From contig NZ_AUGY01000029.1 in the NCBI RefSeq assembly GCF_000422905.1, forward strand, positions 1 through 64,000: 64,000 nucleotides of DNA, given 5' to 3'. Under the pieces are notes generated by a model. It saw only the letters and a program-made list of their open reading frames with translations, did not search any database and had not been told where the DNA came from. This document shows positions 35,357-49,661 of this stretch, piece by piece; positions within the stretch are counted from its first letter, which is position 1, and each line of letters opens with the position of its first letter. The DNA comes from Paenibacillus alginolyticus DSM 5050 = NBRC 15375. GTDB lineage: Bacteria; Bacillota; Bacilli; Paenibacillales; NBRC-103111. The position numbers and the translations under genes were made by a program.

Positions 35357-37870
35357 ATGAGAAGCCACTCTAAGATAGAGACGGCCAAACGTCCTTTCGC
35401 CTGCTATGATGCGGGGCAGCTGGAGGGTATTCGTATCCGGATTTTAATGCAACCAGAACTGCGAGAGGAATATGAGCGCCAGTTAATATTGTCTGATGCC
35501 TATGCTGATGAGGAATTGTCTTTGCCTATTCACCTGATAGACGCTTTCCGAACGGCCCCCTTTGTGTTCCGAACACCGGAGAACGCTGGATATATGAAAT
35601 TCGCTTTTCACATCCGAGGAATGGGTGAGGTTTGGATCAGACAGCTGCAGCTGACCCATTCGGAGAGAGGATTGCCTATCCCACTGGTAAACGGCAGCTT
35701 TGATCGTGGGTTAACCGGGTGGACTGCTACGTCGCTGTCCTCTTCAAGTTCGGCCTTCCTTGTGCCTTCCGAAGTCCCCAGACTCGGGCAGTGCTTGTAC
35801 GTGATGAACCCGTCGGATGACGACCTGGTGCGCTTGGCCTTTACAGATCCGATTCCGGTATGTGCCCAAGAACATTACAGCATTCAAACGACCCTTCGAT
35901 TGGATGAACTCTTATCGGATGGCGTATACGTCGAAATCAGGTTCCTAGACGCTGCCGGACAGCCTATGGATACGATATATACTTCGCCCTCCTTTAACCG
36001 TAAGACGCCGACCACTTGGGCCGCCCTGCTGGAGACAGCTGGAGCGGATTCCGATGTCTATATGGTGACGGGGGATGCGGTGTACGCGGAGCGAGCTAAG
36101 CGGAAGATCCTGTACATGCTGCCTGATATGTGCCAAGGCATGGATATTTTCAAGGCAACCGGCTGGCATGTGGATGATACCTACGGAGCGGTCCATATCG
36201 GACGGGGCATGGCGGTGATATCGGTCATATATGACCAGATCGATGACTCCGGAGTCATCCTTCCTGAGGAGGACGTAGCCATCAAGTCACTCTTCCGCTA
36301 CATAGCCGGATTGATGATGGATACCGAGTATTACCAGTTCGACCTGGAGCAGTTTCCGGATGAAAAGGGAGGCAAACGGAGCAACTGGAACGCGGACCGC
36401 GCCACCGGTCTCGGGATCTATGCACTGATCTTTTCGGAGGAGGAGCTAACGGAGGAATACCTGGAGCATGCCTGCTCCGTCGTGGATTGGCAGCTGGAGC
36501 ATGTGGTAGACCGGGATGGCGCGTGGCCGGAGAATATCCGTTACCATGGTGCCGTGCTGCATCGGTACTTTCTTTTCTTCACGCTACTGCAGCGTCTGAG
36601 GGGTATAGACTATTGGTCCCACGACAAGGTAAAGATGATGTATCGGTTCTTAATCGGCACGGTGACCCCGAAGGATTCAGTTCAAGGTGGACTGGATTCA
36701 GCACCTAAACTGCTGTCTCCTGCTGTTGGCGATTCCAATGTCCATGACCAGTGGTTCCGAATGTTCTCCTATGCTGCGCCCTTCTATGTGAAATCGGATC
36801 CACAGCTTAGCCGGGAAATGATGTGGGTCTGGAAACACGGGGGCGGAGTGATTCGGGATACAGGGGCTTATCCCTGTACCCTGCTGGCCCTTCTCTACCC
36901 GCAGCCGGAGCTTCCACAGGAAGCACCTACTCTGACTTCCGTTCACTATCAGGGGATTGGGTATGTTATCTTCCGACAGCATTTCGGTCTATGGGGTCGG
37001 GAAAACTATTCCGTATTCGAGTCTTCCCCGTTGACCTATCATGCACACCACGATGAAGGTCATTTCTCCATATGGGCGGATTCCACCCCTCTTACCCTGG
37101 ATCCTGGGACGGGAGGATATTACAACGGGGACCGCCACTGGTACCTGAACGGAAATGCGCATAACGTGGTTCAATTTATTGACGAGTCAGGACTTTTTCA
37201 GAATGGCCCATTAAAGAGCATTTGTGAGGAAGTTTGCTTCTCGGACCAACTGGATTATGTCCGAAGCGTAATTCCAGATGTCAATGCCGAAGCCTACCAT
37301 CGCCACTTTGCCTATGTGAAAGCAGGCGTGGAAGTTTATGTTGTTTGGGATCATATCCGGAGTCAGAAGAACAGCGTCTGGAATCTACATACATTGAGTT
37401 CCACCTCCGATATAGAGAAGAACCGGATCACGGCACACTGCTTAAATGAAATGAAACTGGAAGTTACATTCCTAGAGCCCAACCGGATTTCTGTAACGGT
37501 GGACCATGGGGCTGTATCCGGTGCTTATCCATTAGCAGTTCAGGAACATTTCCGCATTAGCAACAATTCCGGCAACGATTATCTGACCTTGCTCTATCCG
37601 AAATCCGGTGAATCGTCCGGGCTTACCGTACTTTCTCTGCCAGTCGGTCCCGATTCCCCTGAACTTCAGATTTACAAGGTGCTCCGAGATGAACAAGCCT
37701 TGTTCCTCCTGCTCGTGAACGGTTCGGAAAAAGGACAAACATTCTCGTTCCAAGCGAATGCACCACTTTTGAAGCTCCAAGACAAGACATCACATAACCC
37801 GGATCAGAACGGGCAATGCCACATTAAAGTGAACGGAGGCAGGCTTGCTATTCTTATCAAAACCCTATGA
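35357..37870 (+). CDS. Heparinase II/III-family polysaccharide lyase-like protein
   Basis: An 837-residue protein starting at ATG 35357 behind CGGAGGT, with no signal peptide, so probably cytosolic. The N-terminal third has beta-sandwich features (FAFHIRGMGEVWIRQLQL). The middle (about 235-500) is an alpha-toroid (RSNWNADRATGLGIYALIF). The C-terminal beta-sandwich carries the heparinase II/III signature (YHAHHDEGHFSIWADSTP, then GGYYNGDRHWYLNGNAHNVV). Such enzymes cleave uronate-containing glycans by elimination; candidate catalytic His/Tyr residues lie in HAHHDEGH and the GGYYNGDRHWY segment. The substrate is unknown. It is the only gene here facing right toward the GH51/GH2 block and has its own terminator, so it is probably regulated apart. 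Confidence 0.75.
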   Translation: MRSHSKIETAKRPFACYDAGQLEGIRIRILMQPELREEYERQLILSDAYADEELSLPIHLIDAFRTAPFVFRTPENAGYMKFAFHIRGMGEVWIRQLQLTHSERGLPIPLVNGSFDRGLTGWTATSLSSSSSAFLVPSEVPRLGQCLYVMNPSDDDLVRLAFTDPIPVCAQEHYSIQTTLRLDELLSDGVYVEIRFLDAAGQPMDTIYTSPSFNRKTPTTWAALLETAGADSDVYMVTGDAVYAERAKRKILYMLPDMCQGMDIFKATGWHVDDTYGAVHIGRGMAVISVIYDQIDDSGVILPEEDVAIKSLFRYIAGLMMDTEYYQFDLEQFPDEKGGKRSNWNADRATGLGIYALIFSEEELTEEYLEHACSVVDWQLEHVVDRDGAWPENIRYHGAVLHRYFLFFTLLQRLRGIDYWSHDKVKMMYRFLIGTVTPKDSVQGGLDSAPKLLSPAVGDSNVHDQWFRMFSYAAPFYVKSDPQLSREMMWVWKHGGGVIRDTGAYPCTLLALLYPQPELPQEAPTLTSVHYQGIGYVIFRQHFGLWGRENYSVFESSPLTYHAHHDEGHFSIWADSTPLTLDPGTGGYYNGDRHWYLNGNAHNVVQFIDESGLFQNGPLKSICEEVCFSDQLDYVRSVIPDVNAEAYHRHFAYVKAGVEVYVVWDHIRSQKNSVWNLHTLSSTSDIEKNRITAHCLNEMKLEVTFLEPNRISVTVDHGAVSGAYPLAVQEHFRISNNSGNDYLTLLYPKSGESSGLTVLSLPVGPDSPELQIYKVLRDEQALFLLLVNGSEKGQTFSFQANAPLLKLQDKTSHNPDQNGQCHIKVNGGRLAILIKTL

Positions 37871-37961
37871 GATCAACCCAAATAGCAGGGTAGTTCTGCG
37901 AGATGCCAAGGTATGAAATAGAAGCTCTTCAATCATATTAAGTAATGATCTCATTATAACA

Positions 37962-37999
37962 AACAAGGTCAATCGAAATTACATCGACTGACCTTGTTG
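37962..37999. terminator. Bidirectional terminator between convergent genes
   Basis: Arms aacaaggtca and tgaccttgtt with inner pairing (atcga/tcgat) and A/T runs on both sides. It lies between the heparinase-like gene (+) and the GH51 gene (-). Confidence 0.8.
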
Positions 38000-38008
38000 T
38001 ATATTTAT

Positions 38009-42669
<4,661 letters not shown>

Positions 42670-42682
42670 CTAGATTTTATTT

Positions 42683-44293
42683 TCACTTTGTATACAGATG
42701 TTTAAATTCGGACGGTGTCATGCCTGTATGTTTTTTAAACAGTTCACTAAAATGTCTTCTGTCTTCGTATCCTAAAGCCTGGGCGATCTCTTGAACTTGC
42801 TTGCCTTCAAGCAGCATGGCTTTCGTTTGCTCCATCCGCTCTGATGTTACAAATTGGGTTACTGTCATTCCGGTTACCTTCTTGAACAGATTAGCAAAAT
42901 AACTGCCGCTCAAATAAACCAGTTTTGCATAATCATTGACCGTCATATTTGAAGACAAGTTTTGCCGTATGTGCGCAATGACTTGTTCTACAACCTGGTT
43001 CACATCTTCTACATGACGTTTCTGAATGAACGCACAACCGATCCGGCACATTTCCTTGATGTTGTCTTGAAGTTCCTTCAGCTTATATGATGAAAGATTT
43101 TTGATGTAATACTGTTGACGTTCTATCTTTTCCATTTCCTCAAGTGTTAGTTTTTCAGAGAATACACGGTTGATTAGAAAGGCCAGCTCATCACACATCC
43201 CTTTGACCACTTCGGGAGCCGGAGGCATAGACGCATTGACGGTTTCCTCAAATAGCTCGTCCACAATGCCGCTCGCTTTTTGCAAGTTCCCCGACCTTAA
43301 GCAATAAAACAGCTCTTTTTCCTTTTCCGGGGAGTATCGAGGCAATGTTTGAGGAACAGGGCTCATATTCCGGTAACTGTACACGGTGTTGCCTCCCGTA
43401 TAAAAATTATAGGAAAGAGCTGCGAACGCTTGGGAGTAGGAGTAAGATATTTGATGTATCTCCTGCACTTCTTCCCCAAGTCCTATGGATATTGTATATT
43501 TGGAATATTTATTGACATTCTCACGGCATCTTTCCGCAATTGTTTCCGCATTTAAGAAAGCCGACGGATTGAAAATGGCCACAAACCGGTTCGTTTGATC
43601 ACGGAAGACAAATCCTTTCGTGTGTTCCCTTAAGCTTTCTTCCAAAATATTGTGCACGGTAAACCGGATCAGTTCTACCTCCTGCATAGGGAGCGTTTCC
43701 GTTTGCTCGGTGAACTGATCGATTTCCGTCAGCATGACAATAAAACGCTCTCGCTCAAGTGCTATATTTAAGAAATCCCAACGTTTTTTCGCTTGTTCAG
43801 GAGTCGTTCGGAACTGCAGCAGCAGTTGAAAATATTCTTGTCTTAAATATGGCAAGCTTTCCCGCAGCTTTCTTTCCATCTCACTGTAACGCTGTGTTTC
43901 TGAAATTTCCTCTTCAATCGACTGTTTCGCCTTTAAAACCACTTCGATAATTTTTTGAGGAGTATAAGGTTTTACAATGTAATCGAACGCACCTAGACGA
44001 AGTGCCTCCTGCGCATAATCAAAATCTGTAAAGCCGCTTAAAAAGACAATTTTCGTTCGTGGAAACATGTCCAAAACCTGCCTGGTCATCTCCAGCCCAT
44101 CTTTTTTCGGCATTCGGATATCCGTCAGCACAATGTGGGGCTCCGTTTCTTTGATGAGATCGATGCCTTGCTCACCGTTGCTGGCGGTGCCTGCAATACA
44201 AATACCGTAATTCTCCCAATTAATTTGGTTCGCAATGCCCTGCACCACGGTTTTGATATCATCAATTACACACATTCTAAGTTCGATCGTCAC
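42683..44293 (-). CDS. YesN-type response regulator (REC plus AraC)
   Basis: A 536-residue regulator with an N-terminal receiver domain (phospho-acceptor Asp58 in VLTDIRMP) and a C-terminal AraC helix-turn-helix pair (YLSGSYFANLFKKVTGMTV, ALGYEDRRHFSELFKKHTGM). A long linker (about 130-430) is usual for this class. The start is GTG 44293; ATG six codons later is also possible. It lies 7 bases after the kinase gene and probably activates the adjacent importer and hydrolase genes when phosphorylated. Confidence 0.92.
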   Translation of the reverse strand: MTIELRMCVIDDIKTVVQGIANQINWENYGICIAGTASNGEQGIDLIKETEPHIVLTDIRMPKKDGLEMTRQVLDMFPRTKIVFLSGFTDFDYAQEALRLGAFDYIVKPYTPQKIIEVVLKAKQSIEEEISETQRYSEMERKLRESLPYLRQEYFQLLLQFRTTPEQAKKRWDFLNIALERERFIVMLTEIDQFTEQTETLPMQEVELIRFTVHNILEESLREHTKGFVFRDQTNRFVAIFNPSAFLNAETIAERCRENVNKYSKYTISIGLGEEVQEIHQISYSYSQAFAALSYNFYTGGNTVYSYRNMSPVPQTLPRYSPEKEKELFYCLRSGNLQKASGIVDELFEETVNASMPPAPEVVKGMCDELAFLINRVFSEKLTLEEMEKIERQQYYIKNLSSYKLKELQDNIKEMCRIGCAFIQKRHVEDVNQVVEQVIAHIRQNLSSNMTVNDYAKLVYLSGSYFANLFKKVTGMTVTQFVTSERMEQTKAMLLEGKQVQEIAQALGYEDRRHFSELFKKHTGMTPSEFKHLYTK

Positions 44294-44300
44294 TGCGTTA

Positions 44301-46052
44301 TCACTCGCCTGTCAATGGTATAGTTAGTTTCACCGTGGTGGAGACATAAGGTTCGCTGTTCAAACTGATATCTGCTTGATTGCCGTAGTATAGTCGCAGT
44401 CGTCCATAAACATTGCGAAGCGCGTAGCTTTTTTTGGATGCTTGATCCCTCCGCATATCCGCGTCAACGGATTGGACATCCATGCCTTCACCGTTATCCT
44501 CCACTCGAAGATTCAGATGATCTTCGGATCTGGAAATAGAAATCCGAATTTTCCCCATACCCTCAATCCCTTGAAAACCATGCAGGATGGAGTTTTCCAC
44601 CAAAGGCTGCAAGATAATTTTCAAAATGGGTACATCCAGCAGAGACTCATCCTCCAACTCAATCGAATACTCAAACAGATCCTCGTAGCATTTTTGCTGA
44701 AGGATTAAATATTGCCTTACGTGATCAATCTCCCTAGCTAATGTTGTCATCTCGTTCCCGCCATTAAGACCAAACTGGAACAATAAAGACAGCGAGGTTA
44801 TCATCTCCGTGACATCCCGGTTCTGAGAGGTTTCCGACTTCCAAATCATCGTATTTAGTGTGTTATACAAAAAATGCGGATCAATTTGCGCCTGAAGCGC
44901 TTTGATCTCCATCTTGCGTTTCTCGGACTCGGCTTCCTTGACTTCTTCGATTAGGGAGGAAATCTCCTCGAGCATACGGTTAAATTTTAACCCGACCTGC
45001 GTAACCTCATCTTCATATTTGCTTGTGAAACGCACATCGAGGTTATTTTGTTCCACTTTCTTCATCAGTCCCTGCAGTTTGTGCAGCGGCTTCAATAGAA
45101 AGCTCGAGATGACATTAGACATCACGATGGCCAATATGGCGCAGCATAACATGATCCAGAGAGTAGTCGTTTTGATTCGATTAACCTGATGAAGCAAATC
45201 CGATTGTTTTTGCACACTGACCATCATCCAATTGTCCGCCATGGTTAACCGCGAATAATTGACCAGATACTTGTTACCAGCGATGTCGTATTTGAAAAAT
45301 CCGCGGTCTTGATTCTGCAACTGGTTTAAAAAATCAGGGTCGCTTTCAAATAAAGCCTTATGACTGCTTAACGGGAGTACGGTATCACCTTTTCTTGTTA
45401 TCAGATAATAGTTTTTAGATTGATCGAGCAGGTCATCCGTGACGACCTTGCTAATGGCCTCTTCCTTAACATTAACTACCACATAAACATCATGAACATC
45501 CGCCTCCGTTATAGGCTTCATAACCAACGAAATAACCCTCTGTTTTCCCAAAAAAAGGGGATCTTCGTGATTTTCCACCCACGCGACACGGTCGGCGGTG
45601 TTCAAATAACGCGAAAAAATCGTATCCTTTAAACGAATCTGACCGTTACGAAGATCGTTCGTGGCAAACAGTTCGCCAACAGGAGTATAAATTAAAACGG
45701 ATTGAATTGAGGGCTCAATCAGTTTCATTTGCCCAAGAGGCGTTTGCAAAGAAGATAACCGTGTATAGTAGGATGCTGAATTATTTGAAAAAACATCATC
45801 CATGGCGTTCTTGAATGGATCGCTAAGCATCATCGAAGAGGTCGTGACAATGATGTGCCTAAGTTTTTCGTCAAGCACGAGCGCAGATTTATTCAACGTA
45901 TTCTGACTGGATATAAACGCTTCACTTTCTGTTGATCGAAAGGCAATCCAATAGGACATCATGCCTGTCAGTGAAATGGAGATAACTGTCAGCATCAAAA
46001 CCGAAATCCATAACCGTCGGCGGAGCGAAAGCTGATAAAACCATTTTTTCAA
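44301..46052 (-). CDS. YesM-type sensor histidine kinase
   Basis: A 583-residue membrane kinase: TM1 (about 15-37), an extracytoplasmic dCache-like sensor (about 40-290), TM2 (about 295-318), HAMP, His_kinase domain (IDPHFLYNTLNTMIW, phospho-His) and HATPase (LQPLVENSILHGF, VEDNGEGM). It pairs with the regulator next to it and lies directly after an SBP gene. A sugar or sugar-loaded SBP signal is likely. Confidence 0.92.
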   Translation of the reverse strand: MKKWFYQLSLRRRLWISVLMLTVISISLTGMMSYWIAFRSTESEAFISSQNTLNKSALVLDEKLRHIIVTTSSMMLSDPFKNAMDDVFSNNSASYYTRLSSLQTPLGQMKLIEPSIQSVLIYTPVGELFATNDLRNGQIRLKDTIFSRYLNTADRVAWVENHEDPLFLGKQRVISLVMKPITEADVHDVYVVVNVKEEAISKVVTDDLLDQSKNYYLITRKGDTVLPLSSHKALFESDPDFLNQLQNQDRGFFKYDIAGNKYLVNYSRLTMADNWMMVSVQKQSDLLHQVNRIKTTTLWIMLCCAILAIVMSNVISSFLLKPLHKLQGLMKKVEQNNLDVRFTSKYEDEVTQVGLKFNRMLEEISSLIEEVKEAESEKRKMEIKALQAQIDPHFLYNTLNTMIWKSETSQNRDVTEMITSLSLLFQFGLNGGNEMTTLAREIDHVRQYLILQQKCYEDLFEYSIELEDESLLDVPILKIILQPLVENSILHGFQGIEGMGKIRISISRSEDHLNLRVEDNGEGMDVQSVDADMRRDQASKKSYALRNVYGRLRLYYGNQADISLNSEPYVSTTVKLTIPLTGE

Positions 46053-46145
46053 GCTGTCTCCCCCTTCTTCATTCGATAATAGAGAAGAGACGCGCTGCTT
46101 TCGGCCGCGCGCCCCTTACCCTATTGTATCCATTAAGCTTTCTGG

Positions 46146-47549
46146 CTATTTTGCGAGGCTGCCCTGCAGTTTACCCGGATCAAAATTCGGATCCGCCTTC
46201 ATCTTCGTTTCTCCCGCGGTTCTTGCTTTCTCCAGTGCTGTATTGTAGCGGGTTGTCAAATCATTTAGGATTTTGTCCAAATCTCCGCCTTCGAGCATGT
46301 ATTTGATGATTACGTTACCCGTTTTTACTCCCTCAACCTTCGTTTCCGCCACACCAGTCGGTGTAGGAGCGTATAGAGCGTCGAACTTACTAGGTAAGAA
46401 ACCTTCAATACCTGGCATAACAGGCTTTTTCGCGACGGCATTAACATCCGGTACAATCGAGATCCCAAAACCTTTTTCGTGGTATTCCTTCTGGAAGTCT
46501 AAATTATAGATGTACTCCAAAAATTTCCATGCTTTATCTTTGTTTGGCGTGCCTTTATTGATTCCAATATAATTACCTGCATTGGCAAGGGCTACAGTTC
46601 CCTGTTGTTTCCCGTCAATGGTTGGAGGCAGTGCCGCATTCCAGTTAATTTTTGTCGGGAATTGGCTTTGGTATACAGCCGGTTCGCCGGAGTGGTTAAA
46701 ATACATACCAATTTTCCCAGCTGCGAACTGTGCACGAAGAGGATCGATGTCAAGTGACTCAACACCCGGCAGCATGCTGCCATCTTGCTTCATCTGGCGA
46801 AGTCCCTCTACAATTGGCTTGTATGCCGAATAATCGTACTGACCCGTTTTATAATTGTAGCCATCCAGTACGGAAGTTCCGCTAAGTGATCCAATCGGAT
46901 TGGCAATCCGCGAGAAGGCAGAACCGGGATTTTTAAAGTTTTCCGCAAAGCCGTAAGCTCCGATATCTTTGCCAGCCTCGGTAATTTTCTTGGCATCTTC
47001 AACCATTTCCTGAATCGTTTTTGGCGGTTCTGTGATTCCGGCTTTTTTGAATAGATCTACGTTATAAATCAATCTCCAATATTGCCCTGTGTTCGGTAGC
47101 GAATAAATTTTACCATCGACCATATTACTTTCTTCAACCAGTAAATTATTATAACGCTTCTTCATTTCGTCTGTCATCATATCGTTGAGTGGCAATAGAT
47201 ACCCTTTCTTCACAAAGCCAGAGAAATCGTTTGTCCGAAAGATGTCGGGTGCTTGCTTGCTTGCAAAAGCAATGTCGACCGACTGGTTAAAGTTATCAGC
47301 TAGTACCGTCATCTCAACTTCAATGTTGTCCTTGTTCGTTTCATTGAACTTTTTGATAACTTCCTTCATGTAATCAGCGTCGTGACGGTCAACGGTCCAG
47401 TAAGCAAGTTTCGTCTTCTGCCCTGCTGCTGGTGCTGTAGTTGCGCTAGCACTATTGCTATTGGGCTGATCGGTTTGTCCACCGCAAGCCGCAAGTGAAG
47501 CTACCATCGTAACGCCAAGCAGCGTGCTCATTATTATCTTTTTACTCAT
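46146..47549 (-). CDS. Sugar ABC substrate-binding lipoprotein (importer 3)
   Basis: A 467-residue family-1 SBP with a lipobox (SLAAC, Cys about 22) and a Ser/Ala/Thr tether. Binding-protein blocks: TKLAYWTVDRHDADYMKEV, KIYSLPNTGQYWRLIYNVD. It follows the two permease genes and precedes the YesM/YesN genes. Ligand probably a galacto- or arabino-oligosaccharide by context. Confidence 0.9.
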   Translation of the reverse strand: MSKKIIMSTLLGVTMVASLAACGGQTDQPNSNSASATTAPAAGQKTKLAYWTVDRHDADYMKEVIKKFNETNKDNIEVEMTVLADNFNQSVDIAFASKQAPDIFRTNDFSGFVKKGYLLPLNDMMTDEMKKRYNNLLVEESNMVDGKIYSLPNTGQYWRLIYNVDLFKKAGITEPPKTIQEMVEDAKKITEAGKDIGAYGFAENFKNPGSAFSRIANPIGSLSGTSVLDGYNYKTGQYDYSAYKPIVEGLRQMKQDGSMLPGVESLDIDPLRAQFAAGKIGMYFNHSGEPAVYQSQFPTKINWNAALPPTIDGKQQGTVALANAGNYIGINKGTPNKDKAWKFLEYIYNLDFQKEYHEKGFGISIVPDVNAVAKKPVMPGIEGFLPSKFDALYAPTPTGVAETKVEGVKTGNVIIKYMLEGGDLDKILNDLTTRYNTALEKARTAGETKMKADPNFDPGKLQGSLAK

Positions 47550-47700
47550 GTCGTTAAACCCTCCTGTTTTTATCTAACTAGAATCGATGCATGCATCATG
47601 TAACTGTTTTCATGATAAACCTTTATCAACTTGAACCGTGAAGGACAATTCAACTTTCCATGTGTGGGAAAATCACTCTTTTAGTATGTTTTTGCATCCT

Positions 47701-48564
47701 TTATCCTTTTACGCTTCCTGCAGTTACCTGGATGAATGACTTATTCGCCAAGACATACACCACCAGAATTGGCAGGAAAGACAAGCACGCTCCGGCCATC
47801 ATGAGTTGTGCTTCTGCAGCTGCTCCTATACCATAGCGTAAATTAGCCAGCCCCACCGTAAGTGTTTGCAGTTTCGGGTTCGTCATCGTGAAAACCAGCG
47901 GCAAGATATATTCGTTCCATGCGCCGCGGAACGTGAACAAGGCAGTGACTCCAAGAGCAGGACGCAGCAGCGGGAGGATAATTCGCCAGTAAACCGTAAA
48001 GAAATTGCAGCCGTCGATATAGGCAGCCTCATCCAAATCCTTAGGAATCGCCTTGAAAAAGCCGATTAGCATAAAATAGATGACAGCATGCGAGCTGATC
48101 AAGATGATGATGACGCCCCACAGTGATTTGTTCAAACCAAGTTTAACCATTAGATTGAACTGCGGCATCAACACAACCGCACCGATTGAAATAAACATCG
48201 TACTGGCCTGTAGACCCACATACAATCGTTTGCCTGGGAACTTCGTTCTGTCAACCGCATAAGCTGACATCGTAGCGACGAGCAGCGTTCCGATCGTCAC
48301 GATTATGCTGATAAAGAGGCTGTTCCACGTAAACTGAGCAAAATTCGCCTGTTTCCAGGCTGTTGCGTAATTGGAGAACTTCCATACGGAAGGTAATAAA
48401 GTTGCTCCCGTTGTCAACTCTGCATTCGTTTTTAATGATCCTAAAATGGCCATTATAATAGGAAATATCGTAAAAAAGGCTATGGCTATCAAAAATATCC
48501 ATTTGATGATTTGACCGATAAAATGGCCACTCCTGAAACCACCTGAATTCATACTAGTAAGCAT
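47701..48564 (-). CDS. Sugar ABC permease, MalG type (importer 3)
   Basis: A 287-residue permease starting at ATG 48564 with GGGAGG upstream. Six hydrophobic segments, and an EAA loop LDEAAYIDGCNFFTVYWRI then ILPLLRPAL. It follows the MalF-type gene by 16 bases. A 150-base gap before the SBP gene suggests a separate control point there. Confidence 0.9.
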   Translation of the reverse strand: MLTSMNSGGFRSGHFIGQIIKWIFLIAIAFFTIFPIIMAILGSLKTNAELTTGATLLPSVWKFSNYATAWKQANFAQFTWNSLFISIIVTIGTLLVATMSAYAVDRTKFPGKRLYVGLQASTMFISIGAVVLMPQFNLMVKLGLNKSLWGVIIILISSHAVIYFMLIGFFKAIPKDLDEAAYIDGCNFFTVYWRIILPLLRPALGVTALFTFRGAWNEYILPLVFTMTNPKLQTLTVGLANLRYGIGAAAEAQLMMAGACLSFLPILVVYVLANKSFIQVTAGSVKG

Positions 48565-48580
48565 CCTATATCCTCCCTAA

Positions 48581-49474
48581 TTAATCCTGATTCAAACGTT
48601 TGGATAGAAAGAAATAAACAACCGTAACCAGACCAACAATTAAAGCCGTTACGAAACCAGCTGCGCTGCCGTAACCAACCTCCTGTACAGTCGGAGATAC
48701 GGCCGAAACTGGGAAAAACAGCTTGAATACATAGAGATACATGACATCGGTTTTACCGAAAGGGCCTCCCTCGGTCATAACCATAATGCTTTCATACCCT
48801 TTCAAGGAATTAATGATGGCGAGCATAACGATCATTTGCAGAACAGGTCCTAGCATCGGAATCGTGATGTACCAAAACTTTTGAACCACATTCGCTCCAT
48901 CAATTGATGCGCTTTCGTACAAATCATCCGGAATTCCTTGCAATCCTGCAATGAATAGCAGCATGTAGTTACCGATCGCACCCCATACAGCCATAATAAT
49001 TACGGTTAGCATGGCATAATCCGGCCCCAGCCAATCGATCGATTTAGAGATTACACCATACTTCAGTAAAAATTGATTGAGCAATCCGTTATACGAATTG
49101 AAAATCGTAAAGAATACGATGGCCATGACAGAGGTACTTATGATGGTCGGCATAAAATAGACAGCACGCAACAGTACTTTTCCTTTCATACCGCGATTCA
49201 AAATAACAGCAAGTATAAGTGAAAGCGGCAGGACGATAATCAATTTTCCGCTTGCATAGATGAGCGTGTTGTACACGGAGTGCCAAAACTCCGTATCACG
49301 CAGCAATCTCGTAAAATTATCGATGCCGATAAATTTCTCTTGTCCGTACCCCTGATAATCGTAGAACATATAACGAAACGCCCATACAAGCGGGTATATT
49401 CCTAGCGCCAAGGTTAAAAACAGACTTGGAAAAATAAATACATAGGAATTGAAGAGAGAATTCCTTTTGCGCAT
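48581..49474 (-). CDS. Sugar ABC permease, MalF type (importer 3)
   Basis: A 297-residue permease with six hydrophobic segments and an EAA loop LYESASIDGANVVQKFWYI then TIPMLGPVL. First gene of the importer-kinase-hydrolase operon. No ATPase is nearby, so a shared MsmX-type ATPase is needed. Confidence 0.9.
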   Translation of the reverse strand: MRKRNSLFNSYVFIFPSLFLTLALGIYPLVWAFRYMFYDYQGYGQEKFIGIDNFTRLLRDTEFWHSVYNTLIYASGKLIIVLPLSLILAVILNRGMKGKVLLRAVYFMPTIISTSVMAIVFFTIFNSYNGLLNQFLLKYGVISKSIDWLGPDYAMLTVIIMAVWGAIGNYMLLFIAGLQGIPDDLYESASIDGANVVQKFWYITIPMLGPVLQMIVMLAIINSLKGYESIMVMTEGGPFGKTDVMYLYVFKLFFPVSAVSPTVQEVGYGSAAGFVTALIVGLVTVVYFFLSKRLNQD

Positions 49475-49613
49475 ATTACATCTACTCCTTAAGCTTTTTG
49501 TAGTTTAAGCATATTACAACCGCGCTAAAATGCGGGAGTGGTAATCCAACTGTGTCCGTAGGACAAATCAACTGTCTTCATCACCCGGTACGTAGCTTGA
49601 TGGATATAGGACT

Positions 49614-49656
49614 AACGCAAACAAGCCACAAAGAGATTTGCGGCCTTGTTTGCGTT
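49614..49656 (-). terminator. Terminator of the GH38 gene
   Basis: Arms aacgcaaacaag and cttgtttgcgtt, perfect over 12 bases, 5 bases past the GH38 stop. It separates GH38 from the importer operon. Confidence 0.78.
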
Positions 49657-49661
49657 TATCA